DNA of 64,000 nucleotides, from the NCBI GenBank assembly GCA_913776195.1, contig CAJYMH010000021.1:1-64000 (forward strand), given 5' to 3'. The position numbers and the translations under genes were made by a program. This document shows positions 36,709-45,803 of the stretch, piece after piece. This DNA is from an uncultured Caulobacter sp. GTDB lineage: Bacteria > Pseudomonadota > Alphaproteobacteria > Caulobacterales > Caulobacteraceae. Under the pieces are notes generated by a model. It did no database searches, was not told the origin of the DNA, and worked only from the letters and a program-made list of their open reading frames with translations. How positions within the stretch are numbered: the stretch's first letter is position 1; every line of letters begins with the position of its first letter.

Positions 36709-37449
36709 ATGGCCGTCGATCTGCGCCTCAACCCGGCACTCGACTGGCGGCCATTCGCCGAAACCTTCGCCCGCGAGGGCGTGGTGCAAATTCCCAACGT
36801 CCTGACGCCGCAAGCGGCGGAGGCGGTGACCCAGGTTCTGGAGCGGGGCACGCCCTGGCGCCTGGCCCTGTCCAACGAGCGCGGGACCGAGGAAGTTCTG
36901 GACCAGCCCACCCTCGCCCGCATGCCGCGCGAGACCCTGAGCGCCAAGGTGCAGGCCACGGTCCAACGGGCGACCGACAACTTCGCCTATGTCTATTTGT
37001 GCTACCCGATGATCAGCGGGCTGCTGGAGGGCAAGGAGCCTGACCTTCCGATCCACGACGTGACCGAATGGCTGAATTCTCGCGAATTCCTCGATTTCGG
37101 ACAGAGCATCATCGGCCGCGCCGACATCACCAAGGCCGACGCCCAGGCCAGCTTCTATCGCCAGGGCGACTTCCTCTCCCTGCATGACGACACCGGCCAG
37201 GGCGAGCGGCGCGCCGCCTACACCCTGGGTTTCACCCGCCGTTGGCGGCCTGACTGGGGCGGCCAGCTGCTGTTCCATGACGCGCAGGGGCAGGTGGAGC
37301 GCGGCCTCACCCCCGGCTTCAACGTCCTTACGATCTTCAATGTGCCGCGCCCGCACTCGGTGGCGCCGGTGGCGGCCTATGCCGGGGCGCCGCGCCATTC
37401 AATCGTCGGCTGGCTGCGCAACGATCCGCCCTTCAAGCCGGCCTCGTAG
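36709..37449 (+). CDS. 2-oxoglutarate/Fe(II)-dependent oxygenase (Tpa1/prolyl hydroxylase-like), copy B
   Basis: A 246-residue paralogue of the oxygenase at 34612: FLSLHDDTGQG (H-x-D), PRPHSVAPV (distal histidine) and HSIVGWLR (arginine), and the same GFTRRWRPDWGGQLLFHD block. The N-terminal third is more different, so the two may act on different substrates. It starts five bases after purB, with AAGGAA in the purB tail as ribosome binding site, so it is translated from the same message. A strong terminator follows. Confidence 0.88.
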   Translation: MAVDLRLNPALDWRPFAETFAREGVVQIPNVLTPQAAEAVTQVLERGTPWRLALSNERGTEEVLDQPTLARMPRETLSAKVQATVQRATDNFAYVYLCYPMISGLLEGKEPDLPIHDVTEWLNSREFLDFGQSIIGRADITKADAQASFYRQGDFLSLHDDTGQGERRAAYTLGFTRRWRPDWGGQLLFHDAQGQVERGLTPGFNVLTIFNVPRPHSVAPVAAYAGAPRHSIVGWLRNDPPFKPAS

Positions 37450-37469
37450 GCGAATCGATCCTGGAATCG

Positions 37470-37500
37470 AAACGGCCGGCGCTGGGTGCGCCGGCCGTTT
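37470..37500 (+). terminator. intrinsic terminator after the second oxygenase gene
   Basis: AAACGGCCGGCGC (37470-37482) pairs perfectly with GCGCCGGCCGTTT (37488-37500) around five bases. It separates this operon from the convergent DUF1476 gene and could serve both. Confidence 0.88.
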
Positions 37501-37523
37501 CCATATTCAGGGTCGCCTGAAGT

Positions 37524-37838
37524 TTACTCGCCGCGGATCTGCTCGCGGGCGACGGCCATGAGCTCGTCCATCTTCTGGCGAACCTCGCCTTCCGAGACGG
37601 CCAGGCCGGCGCCCTTCAGGTCCTCGAACACCTTGCGCAGGACATCGTCATCCCCCGGCTGCTCGAAGTCCGACTTCACGACAGCCTTGGCGTATTCCTC
37701 GACAGTCGCCAGGCCCATCAGACCGGCGGCCCATTCACCAAGCAGGCGATTGCGGCGAGCGCTGGCCTTGAACTCCTGCTCGGCGTCCAGGGCGAACTTG
37801 CGCTCAAAAGCCTGTTCGCGGTCGTCAAAGGTGGTCAT
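37524..37838 (-). CDS. DUF1476 protein, ATPase inhibitor subunit zeta
   Basis: A 104-residue, mostly helical and highly charged protein (MTTFDDREQAFERKFALDAE at the start). It matches DUF1476, which in Paracoccus is the zeta subunit that inhibits ATP hydrolysis by F1Fo-ATPase; the N-terminal helix is the inhibitory part. The same function in this bacterium is inferred from family membership. It diverges from purC, a neighbour pair that I recall from other alphaproteobacteria. Confidence 0.9.
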   Translation of the reverse strand: MTTFDDREQAFERKFALDAEQEFKASARRNRLLGEWAAGLMGLATVEEYAKAVVKSDFEQPGDDDVLRKVFEDLKGAGLAVSEGEVRQKMDELMAVAREQIRGE

Positions 37839-37927
37839 GGGTATTCCGTAAAGCCTTGTTAAGGCGGCTCCATAGCCCGCGCCGAGGCGGGGAGCAATCG
37901 TAACCCTTGCTCCCATTTCGTCGCGGT

Positions 37928-37956
37928 TTGCGCCGGACGCGCCATTCGGGTAATTT
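37928..37956 (+). promoter_or_regulatory. possible purC promoter
   Basis: TTGCGC (37928-37933), 17 bp, TAATTT (37951-37956). A start near 37963 would give a purC leader of about 105 nt. A separate perfect hairpin GGGAGCAA/TTGCTCCC (37890-37914) lies just upstream. Confidence 0.35.
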
Positions 37957-37996
37957 CCGCGCCGAAAATCGACCTGAGCGGCCTTGAGTCGGAGCC

Positions 37997-38030
37997 GCGC
38001 GCGCAGCAATTCCCGCCGCGCGCGCTTTTT
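37997..38030 (+). terminator. terminator-like hairpin in the purC leader
   Basis: GCGCGCGC (37997-38004) pairs with GCGCGCGC (38018-38025) across 13 bases and is followed by TTTTT. Since the upstream gene points away, this structure can only act on the transcript leading to purC, which suggests attenuation. Confidence 0.6.
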
Positions 38031-38068
38031 ATTTCCGCGAAGCGCCGCAGAACCCCCGTGGGGACCAA

Positions 38069-38827
38069 ATGACCACCCGCCGCAAGAAAATCTACGAAGG
38101 CAAGGCCAAGATCCTCTACGAGGGGCCCGAGCCTGGCACCCTGATCCAGTACTTCAAGGACGACGCCACTGCGTTCAACGCCCAGAAGAAGGCCATTCTC
38201 GAGGGCAAGGGCGTCATCAACAACCGCATCAGCGAGTATGTGATGACGCGCCTGAACTCGATCGGCGTACAGAACCACTTCATCCGCCGCCTGAACCTGC
38301 GCGAGCAGCTGATCAAGGAAGTCGAGATCATCCCGCTGGAGGTGGTGGTCCGCAACGTGGCGGCCGGCAGTCTGTCCACGCGCCTGGGCCTGGCGGAAGG
38401 CACCGCCCTGCCCCGCTCGATCATCGAGTTCTACCTGAAGGACGACAAGCTGGGCGATCCGATGGTCGCCGAGGAGCACATCACGGCGTTCAATTGGGCC
38501 GCGACCCAGGAGATCGACGACATGATGGCCATGGCCCTTCGGGTGAACGACTACCTGTCGGGCATGTTCGGTGCGGTCGGCATCACGCTGGTGGACTTCA
38601 AGATCGAGTTCGGCCGTGTCTATGAAGGCGACTTCAGCCGGGTGATCCTGGCCGACGAGATCAGCCCGGACAGCTGCCGCCTCTGGGACACCGCCACCAA
38701 CGAAAAGCTGGACAAGGATCGCTTCCGCCGCGATCTGGGCAACGTCATCGAAAGCTACACCGAAGTCGCCCGTCGCCTTGGCATCATGAAAGAGATGCCT
38801 ACGGTGATCCAGGGCGGCGTCCACTAG
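38069..38827 (+). CDS. purC: SAICAR synthetase (phosphoribosylaminoimidazole-succinocarboxamide synthase)
   Basis: A 252-residue enzyme joining CAIR with aspartate using ATP. The start [14 protein letters not shown] and the middle [17 protein letters not shown] and [23 protein letters not shown] region are characteristic. The ribosome binding site GGGGA (38060-38064) can pair with CCCC just before it (38053-38056), so the start may be partly hidden. It is followed by purS after 17 bp. Confidence 0.96.
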   Translation: MTTRRKKIYEGKAKILYEGPEPGTLIQYFKDDATAFNAQKKAILEGKGVINNRISEYVMTRLNSIGVQNHFIRRLNLREQLIKEVEIIPLEVVVRNVAAGSLSTRLGLAEGTALPRSIIEFYLKDDKLGDPMVAEEHITAFNWAATQEIDDMMAMALRVNDYLSGMFGAVGITLVDFKIEFGRVYEGDFSRVILADEISPDSCRLWDTATNEKLDKDRFRRDLGNVIESYTEVARRLGIMKEMPTVIQGGVH

Positions 38828-38844
38828 GGAAACTGAGCGTACTC

Positions 38845-39078
38845 ATGAAAGCCAAGGTCCACGTCTTCCTGAAGCCCGGCGTCCTGGACGTCCAGGGCAA
38901 GGCCGTCGAAGGCGCCCTGCACGGTCTGGGCTGGGCGGACGTCAAGAACGTGCGCGTCGGCAAGACCATCGAGTTCGACGTGGCCGACGGCGCGAACGCC
39001 GAGGCCGACGTGAAGGCCATGTGCGAGAAGCTGCTGGCCAACACGGTCATCGAAAGCTACCGCATCGAACTGGCCTAA
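38845..39078 (+). CDS. purS: PurS subunit of FGAM synthase
   Basis: A 77-residue protein with the typical PurS sequence (KAKVHVFLKPGVLDVQGKAV, LLANTVIESYRIEL). It forms the FGAM synthase complex with PurL and PurQ, holding the two together so that ammonia passes between them. It lies after purC, and purQ and purL follow further on, with an unrelated gene in between. Confidence 0.95.
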   Translation: MKAKVHVFLKPGVLDVQGKAVEGALHGLGWADVKNVRVGKTIEFDVADGANAEADVKAMCEKLLANTVIESYRIELA

Positions 39079-39262
39079 CGCTCCGAGGGCGGCCCTTGAG
39101 GCCGCTCCATCCGCCTTCGCCTGTTTGCGACGGCCATTCCCATCGCCCGCGCCTGAACCATCACGACTTCGCGCGCCCGCAAGCTTCGCCGTGAACGCAC
39201 GGCGCTGATCTGCGTTTGCAGCCTCGTCGGCGGCATGCCGACGTATGGGAGGCTGCATTGCG

Positions 39263-40585
39263 ATGAGCGTGGCGCGTCGAGATTTTCTGTTCGGGGCGGG
39301 TGTCGCCATGGCCGCCGGCGCGGCCGTCGCACAAGAAACAACGGCGCCCGCCGCCTCTCCCAGCACGTCGCCGACGGCCGCACCGGACTGGACGGCCGTG
39401 CGCGGCCAGTTCCAGACCGCGCCCGACCAGATCAACATGAGCGCCATGCTGATCGCCACGCATCCCAAGCCGGTGCGGGCGGCGATCGACCAGTTCCGTC
39501 GCGAACTGGACTGGCGGCCCGTCACCTATCTTGAAGACAACAACCGCCGACTTCAGGGGTACAGCCGGGCGGCGGCGGGACGTTATCTGGGCGTCGAGGG
39601 CCGGCAGATCGCCCTTACCGACAGCACCACCATGGGCGCGGCCCTGGTCTATTCGGGCCTGAAGCTGCGTCCTGGCGACGAGATCCTGACCACGCACCAG
39701 GATTACTATGTCACGCACGAGTCCCTTCGCCACGCCGCGGTGCGCAACGGCGCCCAGATCAAGCGCATCTCGCTCTATGACGATATCAACGCGGTGTCGG
39801 AGCCCCAAATGGTCGGGCGGCTGATGGGCGCCATCACGCCGCGCACCCGCGTCCTGGCCCTGACCTGGGTGCATTCAAGCACCGGCCTGAAGATTCCCGT
39901 GGCGGCGATCTCCAACGCGCTGAAATCGGTGAACGCCGGGCGGCAGGAGGCCGATCAGATCATCCTCGTCCTGGACGGGGTGCATGGCTTCGGCAACCAG
40001 GACGCCGACATGAACAGCCTGGGCTGCGATATCTTTGTGGCCGGCTGCCACAAATGGCTGTTCGGTCCGCGTGGCACCGGCGTAATCGCGGCGAACGACA
40101 AGGGTTGGGCCGCCCTTCGGCCGACCATCCCCAGCTTCGTGGACAGCAGCGCCTGGGGCGCCTGGATCAACAACGGCCCGCTGCCCGAACAGACCAATGG
40201 AGTCCTGATGTCGCCTGGCGGGTTCAAGGCGTTCGAACACATCTGGGCGATCCCCGCGGCTGTCGATTTCCACGACAAGATCGGCAAGGCCAACGTCGCC
40301 GCCCGCACGACCCAGCTGGCGAGCCAGCTGAAAGAGGGGCTGGCCGCCATGCCGCACGTGCGTCTCGTCACGCCGCGCCAGCCGGGCCTGTCGGCGGGCA
40401 TCGTCTCTTTCGATGTGGCCGGCCAGTCGGCGAGCGAGACGGTCCACGCGCTGCGCCAGCGCCGGGTGATCGCGTCCGCCGCGCCTTATGCGGTGCAGCA
40501 CGTGCGCCTGACGCCCAGCATCATGAACACGCCGGCCGACGTGGACGCGGTGCTGGCGCAGGTGCGGGAACTGAAAGCAGCCTAG
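39263..40585 (+). CDS. Tat-exported class V aminotransferase-fold protein
   Basis: A 440-residue PLP-fold protein resembling isopenicillin N epimerase/cysteine desulfurase types. A twin-arginine signal ARRDFLFGAG begins at about residue 4, so it should work in the periplasm, unusual for this fold. The cofactor lysine is in FVAGCHKWLFGPRGTG (about 260) and the aspartate that contacts the pyridine ring in LVLDGVHGFGN. GGGAGG lies 10 bases before the ATG. Placed between purS and purQ, it has no evident link with purines. Confidence 0.85.
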   Translation: MSVARRDFLFGAGVAMAAGAAVAQETTAPAASPSTSPTAAPDWTAVRGQFQTAPDQINMSAMLIATHPKPVRAAIDQFRRELDWRPVTYLEDNNRRLQGYSRAAAGRYLGVEGRQIALTDSTTMGAALVYSGLKLRPGDEILTTHQDYYVTHESLRHAAVRNGAQIKRISLYDDINAVSEPQMVGRLMGAITPRTRVLALTWVHSSTGLKIPVAAISNALKSVNAGRQEADQIILVLDGVHGFGNQDADMNSLGCDIFVAGCHKWLFGPRGTGVIAANDKGWAALRPTIPSFVDSSAWGAWINNGPLPEQTNGVLMSPGGFKAFEHIWAIPAAVDFHDKIGKANVAARTTQLASQLKEGLAAMPHVRLVTPRQPGLSAGIVSFDVAGQSASETVHALRQRRVIASAAPYAVQHVRLTPSIMNTPADVDAVLAQVRELKAA

Positions 40586-40628
40586 ACGGTCCTGACAGGC
40601 GGCGAGAACGGTGCTAAACGCCCGCGCC

Positions 40629-41291
40629 ATGAAAGCCGCCGTCGTCGTCTTCCCCGGATCCAACTGTGATCGCGACTGCAAGGTCGCCGTCGAACGCTCC
40701 ACCGGAGCGCAGGTGGACATGGTCTGGCACAAGGATACGTCCCTGCCGGATGATCTGGACCTGATCGTCCTGCCCGGCGGGTTCTCCTATGGCGACTACC
40801 TGCGCTGCGGGGCCATGGCGGTGCAGAGCCCGGTGATGCGCGAAGTGATCGCCGCCGCTGACCGCGGCGTGGCCGTGGTGGGCATCTGCAACGGCTTCCA
40901 GATGCTGACCGAGGCGGGGCTGCTTCCTGGCGCACTGCTGCGAAACGAAAAGCTGAAGTACATCTGCAAGCCGGTCGGCCTCGACATCGTCAACGCCCAG
41001 ACCCGTTTCACCGCCGCCTTCCAGGGCCAGCGGGACGCGACCATGACCATCGGCAACGGTGAGGGCAACTACTTCGCCGACGAGGAGACCCTTGATCGCC
41101 TGGAGGGCGAGGGTCTGGTGGTTTTCAAGTATCAGGACAATCCCAACGGTTCGGCCCGCGACATAGCCGCCATCATGAACCCGAAGGGCAATGTCCTTGG
41201 CATCATGCCCCACCCCGACCGGGCCTTTGAACCCGAGCTCGGCTCCGCCGACGGCGCGCTGCTGTTCCAGAGCGTGATGAACAGCGCCTGA
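40629..41291 (+). CDS. purQ: PurQ, glutaminase subunit of FGAM synthase
   Basis: A 220-residue class I glutamine amidotransferase. The nucleophile cysteine is in [11 protein letters not shown] (about 86), the oxyanion region in [14 protein letters not shown] and the histidine-glutamate pair in [10 protein letters not shown]. It releases ammonia from glutamine for PurL. The ATG at 40629 ([10 protein letters not shown]) is right by homology. A strong terminator follows, so purL is transcribed on its own. Confidence 0.96.
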   Translation: MKAAVVVFPGSNCDRDCKVAVERSTGAQVDMVWHKDTSLPDDLDLIVLPGGFSYGDYLRCGAMAVQSPVMREVIAAADRGVAVVGICNGFQMLTEAGLLPGALLRNEKLKYICKPVGLDIVNAQTRFTAAFQGQRDATMTIGNGEGNYFADEETLDRLEGEGLVVFKYQDNPNGSARDIAAIMNPKGNVLGIMPHPDRAFEPELGSADGALLFQSVMNSA

Positions 41292-41317
41292 TCCAGACCG
41301 GCGGACCGGTTGACAGA

Positions 41318-41353
41318 AAGGGGCCGGAGCGTCTGCTCCGGCCCCTTCCTTTT
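41318..41353 (+). terminator. intrinsic terminator after purQ
   Basis: AAGGGGCCGGAGC (41318-41330) pairs perfectly with GCTCCGGCCCCTT (41335-41347) around GTCT, followed by CCTTTT. Confidence 0.93.
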
Positions 41354-41372
41354 GAAACATCCCGATCCGCGT

Positions 41373-41561
41373 CTAGCGGTTGGCGTCGTCGCCCTGGCTT
41401 GTCTTGCCAGGCTGGATCGCGCCCGTGTCGAGGCCTTGGTTTAGGCCCTGTTCGGGCTGCTGGCCGTGCTGATTCTGCTGATTCTGCTGACCGGGGTTGG
41501 ACCGCTGCTGATCGTTCCGCTGCTGGTCCGGACGACGGTTCTGGTCATTGTTGTTCTGCAT
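41373..41561 (-). CDS. small Gln/Asn-rich hydrophilic protein
   Basis: A 62-residue protein in which the first 40 residues are mostly Q, N, D, R and P (MQNNNDQNRRPDQQRNDQQR at the start). AAAGGGA lies eight bases before the ATG. Such low complexity suggests an intrinsically disordered protein. No signal peptide. It converges on purQ and is 135 bp from purL on the other strand. No function can be given. Confidence 0.6.
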   Translation of the reverse strand: MQNNNDQNRRPDQQRNDQQRSNPGQQNQQNQHGQQPEQGLNQGLDTGAIQPGKTSQGDDANR

Positions 41562-41695
41562 CTTCGGCGTCCCTTTGATGAGCGCCCTCTCTACGGACGC
41601 ATAGGGCTAACGGACCCGACTCCCGACTGTTCCTAATGCGCAGCTGGCTTTCTTACGGAATGGCGCAATCGCGCGACCCGCGATAGAAGGCGCCC

Positions 41696-43897
41696 ATGAC
41701 CGCGACCGCCCAAAAATCCATGGCCGACACGGCCCTCGAATTCGGCCTCAAGCGCGAGGAGTACGAACTCGTCCTCAAGCGCCTTGGCCGGGAGCCCAAC
41801 CTCGTCGAGCTGGGCGTCTTCTCGGTGATGTGGAGCGAGCACTGCTCCTACAAATCCTCGCGCAAGCACCTGGGCAAGTTCCCGACCACGGGTCCCAAGG
41901 TGATCTGCGGGCCGGGCGAGAACGCCGGCGTCGTCGATATCGGCGATGGTCAGGCTGTGATCTTCAAGATGGAGAGCCACAACCACCCGTCCTACATCGA
42001 GCCCTATCAAGGGGCGGCCACGGGCGTGGGCGGCATCATGCGCGACGTGTTCACCATGGGCGCGCGTCCGATCGCCCTGCTGAACGCCCTGCGCTTTGGC
42101 GATCCGAGCCACCCCAAGACCAAGCGCCTCGTGCAGGGCGTGGTCGCCGGCATTGGCGGTTACGGCAACTGCGTGGGCGTGCCGACCGTGGCGGGTGAGA
42201 CCAATTTCCACCCCGGCTACAACGGCAACATCCTGGTCAACGCGATGTGCGTGGGCCTGGCCGACGCCGACAAGATCTTCTACTCGGCCGCTCCAGCCGC
42301 CGGTCTGCCAGTGGTCTATTTCGGCTCGAAGACCGGCCGCGACGGCATCCACGGCGCGACCATGTCCTCGGCCGAGTTCACCGAGGATTCCGAAGAGAAG
42401 CGCCCCACCGTCCAGGTCGGCGATCCCTTCGCCGAGAAGCTGCTGATCGAGGCGACGCTGGAGCTGATGGCCAGCGGCGCGGTCGCCGCCATTCAGGACA
42501 TGGGTGCAGCGGGCCTGACCTCGTCGTCGGTCGAGATGGCCGGCAAGGGCGGCGTCGGCATCGAGCTGAACATGGACGCCGTGCCCCAGCGCGAAGAAGG
42601 CATGACCGCATACGAAATGATGCTGTCGGAAAGCCAGGAACGCATGCTGGCCGTCCTGAAGCCGGGGCGCGAGGCCGACGGCTACGCCATCTTCGAAAAG
42701 TGGGGCCTGGACGCCGCCGTCATCGGCGTGACCACCGACACCGGCCGAATGATCCTGAAGCATCACGGCGAAGTGGTCTGCGACCTGCCGCTGGCTCCGC
42801 TGTTCGACGACGCGCCCCTGTATGATCGCCCATGGGTCCAGCCCGAGGTCGGCGCCTTCATCGACCCGGCCAGCGTCTCGGCCCCGGCGAATTGGGAAGA
42901 GGCCGTCCTGAAGATCATGTCGTGCCCAGACGTGGCCTCCAAGCGCTGGCTTTGGGAGCAGTACGACCGCCACGTCATGGCCGACACCATCGAAGACAGC
43001 GCCACGGGCGCGGATTCGGGCGTGGTGCGCGTGCATGGCTCGGACAAGGGCCTGGCGGTCACCTCCGACTGCACGCCGCGCTATGTGCAGGCCGACCCGT
43101 TCGAGGGAGGCAAGCAGGCGGTGGCGGAGGCCTGGCGCAACCTGACCGCGGTCGGGGCCGATCCCATCGCCATCACCGACAACCTCAACTTCGGCAATCC
43201 GGAGCGGCCCGAGATCATGGGCCAGATCGTCCGCGCCATCGAGGGCATGGCCGAAGCCTGCCGCGAACTGGACTTCCCGGTCGTGAGCGGGAACGTGTCG
43301 CTCTACAACGAGACCAACGGGGTCGCCATTCCGCCGACCCCGACGGTCGGCGCGGTGGGCCTGCTGGCCAATTACGACCTGGCCGCCAACTTCGCCTCCA
43401 TGGGCGACGGCGACACCCTGATCGTCATCGGTCAGAACAACGGCCACTTGGGCGCAAGCCTGTACCTGCGCGAAATCCTCGGCCGCGAAGAGGGCTCGCC
43501 GCCCCCGGTCGATCTTCAGCTGGAGCGCCGCACCGGGGACTTCGTGCGCGACCTGATCCAGGAAGGCGCCTTCACCTGCGTGCACGATCTGTCCGATGGC
43601 GGACTGGTGGTCGGCGCGGCGGAGATGGCCCTGGCTTCGGACGTCGGCGTGACCCTGAAGGCCACTTCGGCGGCTCACGCCCATCCGTTCCTGTTCGGCG
43701 AGGACCAGGCCCGCTACCTGATCGCCACGCCCGATCCGCAGGACATCCTGACCCGCGCCGAGGCCGCCGGCCTGCACGCCAGCATCGTCGGCAAGGCGGG
43801 CGGCTACGACTTCGCGTCGGAAGGCCTGTTCTCGATCCCGCTGCCCAAGCTGCGCGACACGCACGAAGGCTGGATGCCGAAATACATGGGCGCCTAA
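41696..43897 (+). CDS. purL: PurL, FGAM synthase large subunit (small type)
   Basis: A 733-residue enzyme of the type that needs PurS and PurQ. It converts FGAR to FGAM using ATP and ammonia. Seen: [17 protein letters not shown] (about 42-58, catalytic histidine and ATP site), [20 protein letters not shown] (about 91-110), and the second half repeat with [14 protein letters not shown] long antisense frame over this gene is a codon-bias shadow. The VOC gene follows after three bases. Confidence 0.97.
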   Translation: MTATAQKSMADTALEFGLKREEYELVLKRLGREPNLVELGVFSVMWSEHCSYKSSRKHLGKFPTTGPKVICGPGENAGVVDIGDGQAVIFKMESHNHPSYIEPYQGAATGVGGIMRDVFTMGARPIALLNALRFGDPSHPKTKRLVQGVVAGIGGYGNCVGVPTVAGETNFHPGYNGNILVNAMCVGLADADKIFYSAAPAAGLPVVYFGSKTGRDGIHGATMSSAEFTEDSEEKRPTVQVGDPFAEKLLIEATLELMASGAVAAIQDMGAAGLTSSSVEMAGKGGVGIELNMDAVPQREEGMTAYEMMLSESQERMLAVLKPGREADGYAIFEKWGLDAAVIGVTTDTGRMILKHHGEVVCDLPLAPLFDDAPLYDRPWVQPEVGAFIDPASVSAPANWEEAVLKIMSCPDVASKRWLWEQYDRHVMADTIEDSATGADSGVVRVHGSDKGLAVTSDCTPRYVQADPFEGGKQAVAEAWRNLTAVGADPIAITDNLNFGNPERPEIMGQIVRAIEGMAEACRELDFPVVSGNVSLYNETNGVAIPPTPTVGAVGLLANYDLAANFASMGDGDTLIVIGQNNGHLGASLYLREILGREEGSPPPVDLQLERRTGDFVRDLIQEGAFTCVHDLSDGGLVVGAAEMALASDVGVTLKATSAAHAHPFLFGEDQARYLIATPDPQDILTRAEAAGLHASIVGKAGGYDFASEGLFSIPLPKLRDTHEGWMPKYMGA

Positions 43898-43900
43898 CGG

Positions 43901-44299
43901 TTGCAGCTGCTGGTCAACATCGACGTCCCCGATCTGGAGGCCGCCACGGCCTTCTACCGCGACGGCCTCGGCCTGACGGTCGCGCGGCGGTTCGGGAAGA
44001 TAGCGGTGGAGATGGCCGGCGGCTCGTCGCCCATCTATTTGCTGAAGAAGGCCGCCGGCAGCGTCGGCGCGGCGGATGACCGCCGGCGCTATGAGCGTCA
44101 CTGGTCGCCGGTGCACCTGGATTTCATCGTCGATGACGTGGACGCCGCCAGCGCCCGCGTGGTGGCGGCCGGCGCCAAGGTCGAGCAGGCGGCCGAAGAC
44201 ACGCCCTATGGCCGGCTGGCCCTTTTCGCCGATCCGTTCGGCCACGGCTTTTGCCTGCTGCAGTTCACCGGCGCCGGCTACGACGCCATCGCGGACTAA
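43901..44299 (+). CDS. VOC family protein (glyoxalase/bleomycin resistance fold)
   Basis: A 132-residue protein with two beta-alpha-beta-beta-beta units: it opens LLVNIDVPDLEAATAFYRDGLGL and ends DPFGHGFCLLQF, typical VOC ends. Possible metal ligands are a histidine in PVHLDFIV and the glutamate/histidine near the end. Substrate unknown. It starts at TTG three bases after the purL stop and is followed by bolA after 10 bases, so the three are likely co-transcribed. Confidence 0.85.
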   Translation: MQLLVNIDVPDLEAATAFYRDGLGLTVARRFGKIAVEMAGGSSPIYLLKKAAGSVGAADDRRRYERHWSPVHLDFIVDDVDAASARVVAAGAKVEQAAEDTPYGRLALFADPFGHGFCLLQFTGAGYDAIAD

Positions 44300-44309
44300 G
44301 GAGAGTTCG

Positions 44310-44546
44310 ATGCCCATGCCCGAAAATGTTCTCGAGGCTCGCCTGCGCGCCGCCTTTCCCGACGCCGAGATCGTGATCACCGATCTGGCCGGCGACGGCG
44401 ACCACTACAAGGCGCGCATCGTCTCGGAGCAGTTCAAGGGGCTGCCGCGCGTTCGTCAGCACCAACTGGTCAACAAGGCCCTGGCCGATGTGCTGGGCGG
44501 TGAGCTGCACGCTCTGGCGCTTGAGACCTCCGCACCCGCGCAATAG
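44310..44546 (+). CDS. bolA: BolA family protein
   Basis: A 78-residue BolA-like protein: ENVLEARLRAAFPDAEIVI at the start, the helix-turn core GLPRVRQHQLVNKALADVL and the conserved histidine RQHQLV that binds an Fe-S cluster together with a CGFS glutaredoxin. AAGGAGAG precedes the ATG. The monothiol glutaredoxin gene follows after 70 bp, which supports a BolA-Grx4 pair in iron-sulfur handling. Confidence 0.93.
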   Translation: MPMPENVLEARLRAAFPDAEIVITDLAGDGDHYKARIVSEQFKGLPRVRQHQLVNKALADVLGGELHALALETSAPAQ

Positions 44547-44616
44547 CGCCGCGGCGTCTTGACCCGAGGCCTCGCGGCTCCTAGCTGAGGGGCTTGGAAT
44601 TCAAGGATATTTTTCG

Positions 44617-44958
44617 ATGACCGACGTCGCCGACAACGCCGTTCACGCTTTCATCGCCAAGACCGTGGCTGACAACCAGGTCGTGCTGTTCATGAAAGGC
44701 GTTCCGGAGCAGCCGCGCTGCGGCTTCTCGTCGGTGGTGGTGCAGATTCTCGATCACCTCGGCGTCGATTTCGTTGGCGTGGACGTGCTGCAGAGCGACG
44801 AACTGCGCGACGGCATCAAGAGCTTCACCGACTGGCCGACCATCCCGCAGCTCTATGTGAAGGGCGAGTTCGTCGGCGGCGCCGATATCGTCCGCGAGAT
44901 GTTCCAGACGGGCGAGCTTCGTCCCTTCCTGACCGAACAGGGCGTGCTGGCGGCGTGA
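44617..44958 (+). CDS. grxD: monothiol glutaredoxin Grx4/GrxD
   Basis: A 113-residue CGFS glutaredoxin. The motif PRCGFSSVVVQIL (cysteine about 32) and the glutathione-binding WPTIPQLYVKGEFVGGADIV are present. It transfers [2Fe-2S] clusters with BolA. Its stop overlaps the GTG start of the thioesterase gene by four bases (GTGA). Confidence 0.96.
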   Translation: MTDVADNAVHAFIAKTVADNQVVLFMKGVPEQPRCGFSSVVVQILDHLGVDFVGVDVLQSDELRDGIKSFTDWPTIPQLYVKGEFVGGADIVREMFQTGELRPFLTEQGVLAA

Positions 44959-45368
44959 GCCGGGCGTTCGAGGCGCCCCCCGGCGCCTTCCCCCTCTCCG
45001 TCACGGCCGACGCGGCCGACATCGACGCCAACGGCCATGTGAACAACGTGGTCTATCTGCGCTGGGCGCAGGACATCGCCATCGCCCACTGGGAAGCCCA
45101 CACCACGGCCGAAGAGCGCGCGCCCTGGACCTGGGTCGCGCGCCGGCACGAGATCGACTATCGCCGCGAGCTGCTGCCCGGTGAGACCGCCACGGTCCGC
45201 ACCTGGGTCGGCGAACTGAAGGGCCCACGCTTCGAGCGCTATGTCCGCATCGACGGCCCCGACGGCGAGATGTGCGCCCAAAGCCGCACCGACTGGGCCC
45301 TGGTCAATATCGAGACCCGCCGCCCGGCGCGCGTGCCGGAATGGATGGTGGAGCGGTTTTCGCTCTAG
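44955..45368 (+). CDS. 4HBT hot-dog fold acyl-CoA thioesterase
   Basis: A 137-residue thioesterase of the YbgC/4-hydroxybenzoyl-CoA type. The active-site aspartate is in ADIDANGHVNNVVYLRW (about 20), and the following EIDYRRELLPGE strand is typical. It hydrolyses some acyl-CoA. It starts at GTG within the grxD stop, so it is translated with it. Its last 65 bases are overlapped by the C-terminus of a lipoprotein gene on the other strand. Confidence 0.9.
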   Translation: MSRAFEAPPGAFPLSVTADAADIDANGHVNNVVYLRWAQDIAIAHWEAHTTAEERAPWTWVARRHEIDYRRELLPGETATVRTWVGELKGPRFERYVRIDGPDGEMCAQSRTDWALVNIETRRPARVPEWMVERFSL

Positions 45369-45735
45369 AGGCGGCGACGGGATTTAGCAGGAAGATCGGC
45401 GTTGCGGCGCGAAGACCCAGCTCCTCCAAGGTGAAGACCACGTCCGCCGCCTCAGCCGCGCCGAAGCAATCTCTCACGGTCCGTCGCGCGAACGCCACAT
45501 AGGCTGCGCCGTTACGCATCTCCACGTGGAAAGCGATGCCGGCCTTGGGGGCGCAGCCGCCGGACGCCATGCGGATCGACAAACCTTCGGGGCCGCTGCG
45601 GGCGGCCAGGAGCGGCTCGAGGGCCTGGAAGATGATGTCCGATGTGCTGATCTGCGACACGGGCTCCACGCGCTGCGTGGTCGCGCAGCCGGCGAGCGTT
45701 AGTGCGCCCAGAAAGATCAGGCTGCGGCGGTCCAT
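45304..45735 (-). CDS. small lipoprotein, paralogue A of an unknown exported family
   Basis: A 143-residue protein with a short signal and lipobox LTLAGC (cysteine about 16). The core contains a GGCAPKAGIAFHVEM segment, then AYVAFARRTVRDCFGAAEAADV and LEELGL...NP; two cysteines may form a disulfide. The same pattern occurs in the gene at 46949. Function unknown. ATG at 45744 is another possible start. The C-terminal 65 bp are antisense to the thioesterase gene. Confidence 0.7.
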   Translation of the reverse strand: MDRRSLIFLGALTLAGCATTQRVEPVSQISTSDIIFQALEPLLAARSGPEGLSIRMASGGCAPKAGIAFHVEMRNGAAYVAFARRTVRDCFGAAEAADVVFTLEELGLRAATPIFLLNPVAASRAKTAPPSIPARAPGGGSRY

Positions 45736-45803
45736 CAACTCCATCTCACGACCCGTGGGAGTTTAGTTTGCTCGTTCGCGGCGCCGCCAGCATCCTCGCG
45801 ACC

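Noticed and set aside
41633..44380. 915-codon open frame antisense to purL
   Set aside because: purL is unmistakable on the other strand. High third-position GC removes stops from the opposite frames, and the antisense peptide has no family likeness.
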